Assembly (NCBI GenBank): GCA_934644965.1
Contig: CAKUDG010000023.1
Span: forward strand, 1-59,362
Direction: 5' to 3'
DNA length: 59,362 nt
DNA from: an uncultured Victivallales bacterium
Lineage (GTDB): Bacteria; Verrucomicrobiota; Lentisphaeria; Victivallales; UBA1829
Position numbers and translations under genes: made by a program. The first letter of the stretch is position 1; every line of letters starts with the position of its first letter. The notes under the pieces were generated by a model. That model had not been told where the DNA came from and ran no database searches. It saw nothing but the letters and a program-made list of their open reading frames with translations. This document shows positions 7,811 to 15,886 of this stretch, one piece after another.

Positions 7811-9559
7811 TCATTCCAGACTGATCGTCCGGTCGCAATGACGCAGGGAAGACTGGCGGTGCGCAATCATCAGGATTGTCAGACGGCCTTTCAGAAGGGC
7901 GATTGCATCGATGAAAGCCTTTTCCGTTTCATCATCGAGAGCGCTTGTCGCCTCATCGAGAATCAGCAGTTCAGGAGAAAAGTAAAGGGCGCGTGCAATG
8001 GCGATACGCTGGCGCTGTCCGCCGGAAAGGTGGCATCCGCCCTCCCCGACGGGAGTGTGAAGCCCCAGAGGAAGACTCTCCACAAAATCTGAAATCTGGG
8101 CAAGAGCCATGACCTCCCGGACACGTTCCAGATCAATCTCGGAATCAGGCACGGCAAAGGCGATATTGCGGAGAATGGTATCATCCAGCAGAAAAATGCT
8201 CTGGGGGACATAACCGATCTTTGCACGCCAGGAAGAAAGATGACGGAAAATATCTTTGCCATCCGCCGTCACGGAACCGGAAAGCGGTTTCAGGAATCCC
8301 ATCAGGAGGTCCGCAAGCGTACTTTTCCCGCGGCCGGTGGTCCCGACCAGAGCCACCGTCTCGCGCGGATGAAGGACCATCGAAAAATTCTTCAGGACAA
8401 ACTCATTCCTGGCAGGATAGGCAAAATCAACCGAATCCATGCGGAGTTCCTTTTCAAAATGAATTTCCTCCCCGGGAAAAGAACTTTCAGGAGAATTGTC
8501 CGCAGGCGCTTTCCCTGCCGGTCCGGAGGATTCCTGCAAATTCTCCGTCTGATCCCATTCCCGGCAGATCATTTCGAATAAATGAAGATTCTGCCTCAGT
8601 ACCAGCAGATTGTGCTGAATCCGGGTATAGGACGGAAGCAGACGGAACACGGCAGCGACAAAAACGGATCCGTAAATCACAATTTCAGAAGACGGCACTC
8701 CCCGGTACACCAGCGTCAGCATCAACCCCATTGCCAGCGCCACGGAAAACGCCTCCACCGCAAATCTCGGCAGATTGGTATAGGCCATCATCCGCTTGTA
8801 GGCGCGGTTGTAACGCAGCTGCATCTCCCGGTGTTTCTCTGCAAAATAACCGGAGGCGTTCCGGAGTTTCAGAATTTTGATTCCACCGATGGCGTCATGC
8901 ACGGCGGCGAGAATCCCAGCCGAGGTCTCGATCGTCTGAGCCCCACAGACTTCAACCAGTTTCTTCAGCGGAAGCCAGCAGATGCAGAAAAACACCCCCC
9001 CCGCCAGAATCACCGAACACGCCAGTTCGGGAACCAGCACAAACATGACGCCCACAATCCCCAGAACCACAAAACTCTCCGACAGCACATACAAAAGGGG
9101 CATAATGAAAGACGCCCGGAAATGATGCTGCAGAATGGTCAGTTTGTTCACGAAATCCGAAGACCTCCCCTCCAGATGGCGGGAATACGGCGCATTCATG
9201 TAATTCCGGAAGATCCGGTCCGCGACAAACATCGTCACCGCTCCCGAAAACCCCGCCTGGCAATACGTCATCAGGAAAAGATAACACGCCTTCAGAAGAT
9301 AAAAGCAAAGTATCAGAATCAAACTCAAAAGCAGAAAGTCCCGTTCCGATCCCGGACTCAGAAAATCATAAAACGCCGCAAGAAAACAATTGCTCTGCAG
9401 CAGCTCCGGTTCCGCAAGCACGGCAATCACCGGAAAAATCAGTCCCAGACCCGTCAGCTCCAGAAGCGCCCCGAGCACCATCATGAGAATCATTCCCACT
9501 CCCAGCCATTTCAGACGGGGACTGATCATCCTTCTCAAATTCACTATCACGGAAAACAT
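7811..9559 (-). CDS. ABC exporter, fused membrane and ATPase domains (PglK/MsbA type)
   Basis: Half-transporter of 582 residues with six membrane helices (about 10-300) followed by a nucleotide-binding domain. Walker A reads GTTGRGKST, the signature is LSGGQRQRIAIARAL and Walker B LLILDEATSALD, with a final IAHR switch histidine. The membrane domain, with LELTGLGLIFPVIAVL and the NAPYSRHLEGRSSDFVNKL region, resembles PglK-like flippases for lipid-linked oligosaccharides more than peptide exporters. ATG 9559 is preferred; the extension to 9613 needs a GTG and adds a Lys-rich segment. A glycan-lipid flippase role would fit the glycosyltransferases at 15.9-18.0 kb and 24.0-25.0 kb, but they are not adjacent, so this is inference. 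Confidence 0.87.
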   Translation of the reverse strand: MFSVIVNLRRMISPRLKWLGVGMILMMVLGALLELTGLGLIFPVIAVLAEPELLQSNCFLAAFYDFLSPGSERDFLLLSLILILCFYLLKACYLFLMTYCQAGFSGAVTMFVADRIFRNYMNAPYSRHLEGRSSDFVNKLTILQHHFRASFIMPLLYVLSESFVVLGIVGVMFVLVPELACSVILAGGVFFCICWLPLKKLVEVCGAQTIETSAGILAAVHDAIGGIKILKLRNASGYFAEKHREMQLRYNRAYKRMMAYTNLPRFAVEAFSVALAMGLMLTLVYRGVPSSEIVIYGSVFVAAVFRLLPSYTRIQHNLLVLRQNLHLFEMICREWDQTENLQESSGPAGKAPADNSPESSFPGEEIHFEKELRMDSVDFAYPARNEFVLKNFSMVLHPRETVALVGTTGRGKSTLADLLMGFLKPLSGSVTADGKDIFRHLSSWRAKIGYVPQSIFLLDDTILRNIAFAVPDSEIDLERVREVMALAQISDFVESLPLGLHTPVGEGGCHLSGGQRQRIAIARALYFSPELLILDEATSALDDETEKAFIDAIALLKGRLTILMIAHRQSSLRHCDRTISLE

Positions 9560-9887
9560 GCCGGCAAACTTCCTTTTCCTCTGCGCAATCTTTCCTCTTT
9601 TTCCCGTCTCCACGCGCTTCGCTTCTTTTCTGGTCCTCTGCGGGAGGAAACTTTGCGCTGTTCTGTTTCAGTTCCTTTTTTCCCTGTCACACGTCATGGG
9701 AAAAGAGATCCGGAACAGGAATCACGTCCCCGAATACAGGCTGAATATAACGCACGTACCCGGAAAAATCAACCTTCCCGCGCCACACTGCGGACAGAGA
9801 GAAACGCAATGCGGAAACATGCGGCTTCCACGGCGGAGGCATGAAGCGTCTCCGCGGCTGTTTTCAGTCAGGGTGCCTGTCTCCGGC
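9560..9887. other. Intergenic stretch between the exporter and the DUF58 gene
   Basis: About 330 nt with no supported gene, tRNA or clear terminator hairpin. It probably holds the 3' end of the DUF58 operon transcript and the promoter of the exporter. Confidence 0.45.
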
Positions 9888-10826
9888 TCAATCGCAGTTC
9901 AGGATCAGGGAATCGGCCAGGAGCGCGGGATCCGGAAGAGCGCCGCCGGGGGAAAGACGGAGCAGATACCGGAACGCACCGCGCGAACGGGCGGCATCCT
10001 CCCACAAGCGCAAATGATTTTCCAGACGCCTGAGATACGCAGCCCTCTCTTCCGGACCGATCAGCAGTTCCATCGGAGAAGACGTTTTTGGGAAGTCTTC
10101 CGCATCCGTCAGGGCGACCGCGCCGGAAAGGGAAGGATTCATCTCCTCCTCGGAAAGCACAGCCAGCAGGATCACCCCCCCGGCGGAGTCTCCCAGTCCC
10201 CGGAGCAGCGTTTCCGGAGACTCCTCCCAGAGAAAATCACTGATCACGATCCGAAGGGAATTCACGGAAAAAGCGCCTGCCGCCTTTTCCATTCCATCCA
10301 GAGGAGAGCCGCAACCTCCGAAGTCCGGGAAGGCAAAATCCGGAAGACTCGGCGAATACGGGAAACAGCGTTCCCATCCGCCTTTTCCGGAAGCGCCTGG
10401 GCCTCCTCCTCCTCCTCCGCTTCTCCGCTGTTCCGTGCCGCCACAGCCGAACGCCCAGAGGGAAACCGACGCAGACGCACGGAAAGACGCTTCCGCAAGA
10501 AGACCCGCAAGATACAGCACGGCTTTCTCCTTCCCCCCGTCGGACGGGACAAGCATGGAGGCGGAAAAATCGCAGAGGATATCCACACGGCTCTGGATTT
10601 CATTCCGGAACAGGCGCACCATGAGTCTGTCGCTCCGGGCATAGGCGGACCAGTCCAGACGCCGGACGTCATCTCCGGGACGGTATTCCCGGTAATCCTG
10701 AAATTCCAGCGAAGCGCCGCAGCCGGAAGCAAAACGCTCCCCGTAAAGCCCGTGCACGACTCTGCGGGGAAGTTCCAGACGAAACGGACGGCCCGCCTCG
10801 CGGCCCGCGTCAAAAAATTCTCTCAT
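9888..10826 (-). CDS. DUF58 family protein (VWA-like)
   Basis: The DUF58 signature is clear: FQDYREYRPGDDVRRLDWSA at about residues 40-60, followed by a VWA-like core with DFSASM (MIDAS-like DxSxS, about residue 85) and later VISDF. The central loop holds a Gly-rich run (six G in a row after RRS, about residue 140), encoded by a CCTCCT-type repeat that could slip. ATG 10826 has ACAGGA at 6 nt; the ORF reaches 10850 only through a TTG. DUF58 proteins usually sit beside a MoxR AAA+ ATPase; none is here. Instead it is the last gene of an ABC/GATase-like operon, so a role in envelope assembly is possible but unproven. Confidence 0.82.
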   Translation of the reverse strand: MREFFDAGREAGRPFRLELPRRVVHGLYGERFASGCGASLEFQDYREYRPGDDVRRLDWSAYARSDRLMVRLFRNEIQSRVDILCDFSASMLVPSDGGKEKAVLYLAGLLAEASFRASASVSLWAFGCGGTEQRRSGGGGGGPGASGKGGWERCFPYSPSLPDFAFPDFGGCGSPLDGMEKAAGAFSVNSLRIVISDFLWEESPETLLRGLGDSAGGVILLAVLSEEEMNPSLSGAVALTDAEDFPKTSSPMELLIGPEERAAYLRRLENHLRLWEDAARSRGAFRYLLRLSPGGALPDPALLADSLILNCD

Positions 10827-10958
10827 GCGTTCCTGTCCGATCTTCCGCAAAACATTTTCCTCCGTTCAGCCCCGTCTCCGCGGGGATGTTCCAGGACGGC
10901 ACGCGAGCGGAGACGCCCGTCATCATGCACATCCATTTTCCTGATCCCGCGCCGGCGA

Positions 10959-12644
10959 TCATCCGGCTCCAGTCCGTGATTCATCGGGCGGGGAGCCATC
11001 TTTCCTCCTGGCGTTTTCCGGCATCCGTTCTTCTTCTGCAGGGGAAAAGTCTTTCTTCCCGTGAAGGAGAAGCTCAAAATTCCTTGATTCCGCCTCCAGG
11101 AGAAGCTGCTTCCGATGGAAAAAAACACCCACGCAGAACACAAGAAGCCAGAACACCGCGCCGCAGGCAATCCCGCAAGCATTGTTTTCCTTCGTAGCGA
11201 AGGATTCCGCCGTGACCACCGGACAGAGAATGACCAGCAGATCCTCCTGAGAAGACCCTCTCTCTGCCTGATTCATCCAGAAGACGAAAAGGGAAGCCAG
11301 GAATGGAATCGCCAGAGCCGCCAGAGAAATAAAAAAAACAGGCAGTTTCGGGAGAAGCCATCGGAGCAGCCCGCCCAGAAAAAACGTCCAGAAAGAACAA
11401 ACGGAAAGAATTATGAACAGGCTGAACGCATATTCCGAGGACGCCACAAATCCATGCGAAAAATGCAGGAACAGGAATTCCATCCCCAGCAGAAGAAAGG
11501 CGAAGATCGGGAGAAACATCAGATATCCCCCCCTTCCCGGATAAAACGGCGCGAAAAGGCATCTCTTCCACCGTCCGTATGACAAAAACATCTCCTGAAT
11601 CCGGAGAGGCGCGTGAAGCAGCTTCATCGGAAGAAACATCGAGAGCAGAATCAGCACCCCGCTGAGCAAAAAGAGCTCTATCATGAATATTCCTTCTCCA
11701 CTTCCGCCGGGAAAATGATCAACACAGAAATAAAGCCAGGCGCACCCCGGCAGGAAAAGCAGGATCACCCCGGTCTTCAGCAAGCCCCCCCTGTTCCTGT
11801 TCGGCAGTTCCAAATGCGACACCGACGCCAGATAAGCCAGCAGCAGAAACACCAGCATCTCCGGCAGTGCAAAAAACAGAATATCCCCCCATGGTCCCGT
11901 TGAACTGAAGAACAGGATGCTGATCCCGAACGTCAGGAAAAACATCCCGAAAGACAAGGCGCCCATCAGAAGCGACACAGCCCATTTGTATTCCTTCCAT
12001 GAACCGATGAACAGCGCACTCTGGGTGGCAAGAAGAGATGTCATCATCAGCAGGATCAGTGTCTGGAAAATTGTCACGATGGAAACTCCGCGCAGAAGAT
12101 AGGTCATGACCATGAAGGGCGCCGCCACCGAAAACACCAGCAGCAGCTGGATCAGAGACGCCTGCAGTTTCCCGGAAATCACCTTCCATACCGGAATCCC
12201 CGTTATCATGAAAAGGTCGAATTCCCCCTCTCCTCCGCCGCTTTTCGCGCCCGTGACGTTTTTCCCGCCGCCAAGTTCCTCCTGAAAACGCTTCCCCGCA
12301 TTGAGCGGGATCAGGATGCACGAATACCCCCACAGCAGCAGGAACAGAATCCCGAAGATCGCATACCCGTTCCCTCCCATGGGGGCGGATGAGTAGGGAT
12401 GCCTGGAGGAGGAATAATCAAAATTCTTCCAGGAGGATCCCCCTGCATCCAGCACTCCGCAGATGACGGCGATCAGACAAAGAGTGCTCGTCAGGGAAAT
12501 ACCCGATATAAACGCATTCTCACGCAGGCTCCGGCGCACTTCCCGGATCAGCAGAGGATTCAGAAAATCCGAGGGATCCTCGCGAAAACGGGTCAGAAAA
12601 CGGGTCAGAATGCGTTTCAGAGAGCAGATGATATTCGCCACCAT
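10959..12644 (-). CDS. ABC-2 type transporter permease
   Basis: Polytopic membrane protein of 561 residues with about 12 hydrophobic helices and a cytosolic start (FLNPLLIREVRRSLREN) typical of ABC-2 permeases that appear as large fused permeases. The region EFDLFMITGIPVWKVISGK (about residue 150) matches the coupling-helix area of this family (DLLLTTPLSxxEIvxGK type). ATG 12644 has GGAGAGG at good spacing and lies one nucleotide after the TGA of the ATPase gene, so the two are translationally coupled. The C-terminal 30 residues are charged. The substrate is unknown; GldF-like complexes are the nearest comparison. Confidence 0.8.
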   Translation of the reverse strand: MVANIICSLKRILTRFLTRFREDPSDFLNPLLIREVRRSLRENAFISGISLTSTLCLIAVICGVLDAGGSSWKNFDYSSSRHPYSSAPMGGNGYAIFGILFLLLWGYSCILIPLNAGKRFQEELGGGKNVTGAKSGGGEGEFDLFMITGIPVWKVISGKLQASLIQLLLVFSVAAPFMVMTYLLRGVSIVTIFQTLILLMMTSLLATQSALFIGSWKEYKWAVSLLMGALSFGMFFLTFGISILFFSSTGPWGDILFFALPEMLVFLLLAYLASVSHLELPNRNRGGLLKTGVILLFLPGCAWLYFCVDHFPGGSGEGIFMIELFLLSGVLILLSMFLPMKLLHAPLRIQEMFLSYGRWKRCLFAPFYPGRGGYLMFLPIFAFLLLGMEFLFLHFSHGFVASSEYAFSLFIILSVCSFWTFFLGGLLRWLLPKLPVFFISLAALAIPFLASLFVFWMNQAERGSSQEDLLVILCPVVTAESFATKENNACGIACGAVFWLLVFCVGVFFHRKQLLLEAESRNFELLLHGKKDFSPAEEERMPENARRKDGSPPDESRTGAG

Positions 12645-12645
12645 G

Positions 12646-13779
12646 TCAGGGCCTCTCCTTTCGTCCCTGGGGATCTTCCTGCCTCTCCGGCGGAGGAGGA
12701 GGAAGGCCATTGCCTTCTTCTCCGCAGCGGCGGTTGCGGGTATTGCTGTTGACGGGGGAAATCGCCGCAGAAAGTGTCGTCCCGCCGGGGGCGGGATCTC
12801 CCAGGGAAGAGAAAAGGGAGGAAGACTCCACGTCTGTGATTTCCATAAAAAGATCCTCCAGATTTTCGTGCAGGAGTTTATATTCGTAAACGGGAATGCC
12901 GGAGGAAAGAAGGGATTTCAGAATGGAGGAGATCTGCAGATCTCCGCAGTCACAGGTGAAACGGAATCCTTCGGCAGTCCGGAAGACATCGAGAACATCG
13001 GGAGTTTCCATGAGAGCCTGCTCCAGTCTGTCCGGATCGCAGAGGGCCCTGACGGCAAGAGTCCGCCGCGGCCTCAGAGTCTTTGAGATTGAGGAAAGAT
13101 CTCCGCTGGCAAGGATTTTCCCCTTGTCTATGATGGTGACCGAGTCACACATCTCCGCCAGTTCCGGAAGAATGTGCGAACTGATGAAGACAGCCTTTCC
13201 CTGTTCCGCCAGAGCCTTGACCAGTTCACGGAGTTCAATCCTCGCCCGGGGGTCGAGATTTGCGGCGGGTTCGTCCATGAGGAGGACGTCCGGATCGTTC
13301 ACGAGAGCGCGCCCGAGCGTCAAGCGCTGCTGCATGCCGCGGGAAAGAGAGCTCACTAGTTTCTCCCGCAGCGGCGTCAGGCCAGTGAAATCTTCGATTT
13401 CCCCGACTCTCCGGATCCGTTCACGCCCCCGGACCCCGCAGGATCGGGCAAAGAAGTCCAGATATTCATGCACGGTGGTCGCTCCGAACCCCGCGAACCA
13501 GTCCGGGACGAAGCCGATATGCCTGCGGACCCGGTCCGGATGGCGGCAGATGGACCAGCCCATGATGAAGGCGTCGCCTCCATCCGGGAAATCAATGGTT
13601 GAAAGCATGCGCATGGTGGTGGTTTTTCCCGCCCCGTTGGGCCCGATGAAGCCGTGCACCTGCCCGCAGCGGAAGGAAAAGGAAATGGAATCCACGGCAC
13701 GGACTCCGGAGAAAACCCTGGTGAGATTTTCAATGAAGACGCCGTCTTTTTTACTGTGGTCCTGAGTTGCCTGAGTCAT
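12646..13779 (-). CDS. ABC transporter ATP-binding protein (ABC-2/GldA type)
   Basis: Cytosolic ATPase partner of the downstream permease. Walker A is GPNGAGKTT (about residue 47), signature LSRGMQQRL (about 148), Walker B VLLMDEPAANLD (about 168) and switch SSHILPE. The domain fits the CcmA/GldA subgroup. The product has 377 residues, longer than the usual 300-320: after about residue 315 comes a low-complexity tail with six Pro in a row and many Glu/Arg, without a known domain. Its stop overlaps the permease start region by one intervening base. It follows the exported protein gene by about 30 nt, giving one operon. Confidence 0.88.
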   Translation of the reverse strand: MTQATQDHSKKDGVFIENLTRVFSGVRAVDSISFSFRCGQVHGFIGPNGAGKTTTMRMLSTIDFPDGGDAFIMGWSICRHPDRVRRHIGFVPDWFAGFGATTVHEYLDFFARSCGVRGRERIRRVGEIEDFTGLTPLREKLVSSLSRGMQQRLTLGRALVNDPDVLLMDEPAANLDPRARIELRELVKALAEQGKAVFISSHILPELAEMCDSVTIIDKGKILASGDLSSISKTLRPRRTLAVRALCDPDRLEQALMETPDVLDVFRTAEGFRFTCDCGDLQISSILKSLLSSGIPVYEYKLLHENLEDLFMEITDVESSSLFSSLGDPAPGGTTLSAAISPVNSNTRNRRCGEEGNGLPPPPPERQEDPQGRKERP

Positions 13780-13810
13780 GGGAAAGCATGTCGTCCTTCG
13801 AGAGTTTTTT

Positions 13811-15586
13811 TCAGTAACGGGCTGTCACAAAATGACGGGATCCCTCTTTGAACACACAGTGTCTGAGAGGGAATTCGGCAAAGACGTTTTCCTGAAGTTC
13901 CGCCTGCCAGGAGCCTGGAGGAATCGGCCCGGGATAGAAAAGCTGATTGTCCCCGTAATAAAGATTCTCCATGGCTCCATAGAGCTCCCCGGGCGGACTG
14001 GAACACGGAGATAGAAGCATTTCCCCGCCAGCCTGTACCACCGGAGAAGAGGAGGAATCGGCCCGCCAGTAGGCCCCGGAACGATCGCGCAGAACAAAGC
14101 TCTTGAGATCGGTCCCGAGGCCGTTGATGATCCGGATCCGGCGAGGGGAGGAAGAGACGCTCTCCGATGCCGCAGATCCTGCTGCCGGAACAACGTCGGT
14201 CTCTTCCAGAACCTCGATCCGCCCGCGTCCGGCGGCGTCCCGCACGACGGAAAAGAAGAGGGGTATGCGCGGACGGACCATCCCGTCCAAGCGGAGTTTT
14301 CCCCCCTCAACCTCCGTCCTGACATTCTCCCGACGGAAAAACACCACAATGGAATCTTCCGCAAATTCCAGATCCTCCACCAGCCCCAGCGGAGCCTCCA
14401 GACCGGTGAAACTGTAAACGCGGTAACGGGAAGACCGCTGATCCAGACAGGTCATGGAACGGAAAAGCACCTTCGGGTGAATCCCGTCTCTGAACAGAGC
14501 GAAGAACAGAAGCAGCAAACAGCTCAGAAGCGAAATCGCCGGAATCAGCAGCAGAGCCAGAGCCGGACGGTTTTTCCTCCGGCACCACAGAAACACTCCG
14601 GGCCCGCCCAGAATCCCCGCCAGAATCAGAAGCGGGATAAAATAGCGCGGATGCAGGGAAGAAAGCTCCCAGTGAACCGGGGTCCTGTTTTTTCCCCCTA
14701 TGCCCTCAAGACAGCGGAAAAGCACGTTCTTCTCCGGAAATCCAGCAATCGGATCCTGCTGGAAATCCTCTTGGGAAAGCAAAACCCCGGCGCCATACCG
14801 TTCCTCCGCATTGACAAAATCCATCGAGGGCGGCCAGGTCTTCCGCAAAGTTTCCGCAAAGGACGGAGGCGCCGTGATTTGAAGTGTTCCCCCGCGGACC
14901 ACCCATTCCAGAAGAAAACGTTTCCGGCTTTCAGAGAGATCCTCCCAGAATGCGGGACGGATGCGCAGCAGCGGCACACCCGCAAGATCCCGTGCCTCCC
15001 ACAAGTCCAGATCACTCGTCGAAGCAGGTTCCCCCGCCACGACTTTCTCCGAATTCACAGTGCTGTAATAGAACCCCGCCGATACGCAGGAAGTCTTCGG
15101 CAGCGGAATCCATTCCCCCGAATCGAAACTCACATACACCCCAGATCCGCCCAGGTCGCAGATGACCGGCGGGTACATATGCTCCAGCACAGTCCTGCCC
15201 GCGGGAATCCGGATCCTCTTGCTGTAATACGGTTTCTCCAGCGGAGAATACGAATCCCGAAGGGCTATTTGCAGTGTCCGGGCCTTCGAGGAACGGTTGA
15301 CAATCCGGAAACGATATGCCTGAAGCATTGTATTGGAAGTATTCCACCAGGAATACTCCAGCTCGACAACACCGTCTACACTGTTGATGATCCCCTTCTC
15401 CGGCTTCGGCGGACTCGCGGTCTCCGGCGCAGAATACACTTTTGCCGGAAGAAGACAAATGAGAAAAAAGAATAAAAACAAAAAGGAAATGAAGGAAATC
15501 CTTGCCTTGGAGAAGAAGCCGGACAAAAAGCTGGACAAGGCGCAGCGGACGGGAAGAATTCTTCTCCGGTCCTGTATTCTCGACAT
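13811..15586 (-). CDS. Exported, membrane-anchored protein with GATase-like N-terminal part
   Basis: Product of 591 residues. A signal peptide or signal anchor covers about residues 28-55 (long Phe/Leu stretch ending KVYSAPE). The periplasmic part follows, then two membrane helices (about 318-375) and a beta-rich C-terminal half. The stretch SRKRFLLEWVVRGGTLQIT (about residue 220) resembles the 'LxxWVxxGGxLv' strand of glutamine-amidotransferase-like envelope proteins (DUF4350-type). Those often sit with ABC-2 transporters and DUF58 proteins, which is the context here. ATG 15586 has GGAAG at 6 nt; the longer frame needs GTG at 15610. It is the first gene of the operon. Function is not known. 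Confidence 0.7.
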   Translation of the reverse strand: MSRIQDRRRILPVRCALSSFLSGFFSKARISFISFLFLFFFLICLLPAKVYSAPETASPPKPEKGIINSVDGVVELEYSWWNTSNTMLQAYRFRIVNRSSKARTLQIALRDSYSPLEKPYYSKRIRIPAGRTVLEHMYPPVICDLGGSGVYVSFDSGEWIPLPKTSCVSAGFYYSTVNSEKVVAGEPASTSDLDLWEARDLAGVPLLRIRPAFWEDLSESRKRFLLEWVVRGGTLQITAPPSFAETLRKTWPPSMDFVNAEERYGAGVLLSQEDFQQDPIAGFPEKNVLFRCLEGIGGKNRTPVHWELSSLHPRYFIPLLILAGILGGPGVFLWCRRKNRPALALLLIPAISLLSCLLLLFFALFRDGIHPKVLFRSMTCLDQRSSRYRVYSFTGLEAPLGLVEDLEFAEDSIVVFFRRENVRTEVEGGKLRLDGMVRPRIPLFFSVVRDAAGRGRIEVLEETDVVPAAGSAASESVSSSPRRIRIINGLGTDLKSFVLRDRSGAYWRADSSSSPVVQAGGEMLLSPCSSPPGELYGAMENLYYGDNQLFYPGPIPPGSWQAELQENVFAEFPLRHCVFKEGSRHFVTARY

Positions 15587-15637
15587 TGCATCTTCCCTTG
15601 CAGGCTTCACAGTCTTTTGTTCCTCCTACGGGGATCC

Positions 15638-15666
15638 AATATAGACAGGGGGAAAAACTTTTGCAA
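15638..15666 (-). promoter_or_regulatory. Candidate sigma-70 promoter of the ABC/DUF58 operon
   Basis: On the minus strand, TTGCAA (-35, 15661-15666) and TATATT (-10, 15638-15643) are 17 bp apart and about 50 nt upstream of ATG 15586. Matches are partial but spacing is ideal. Confidence 0.5.
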
Positions 15667-15886
15667 ATGGGAAGAAAAGGAAAAAAGTCCGAATTCACCG
15701 TTTCCACGTTCCGGATGAGAGAATTCCCCCTGCTCTCAGGGATCAGGGGACAAGCGCCCCCCGCATTTGAGATCCCACGGATAACTGCTGTAGAGTCTGC
15801 CCCCGGGCACGGAAGTGGATACAGATGCAGAGACGATACAAGGGAAACTGGACAGATGGAAGGGAAAGACTTCCCCTCCAGAAGAA

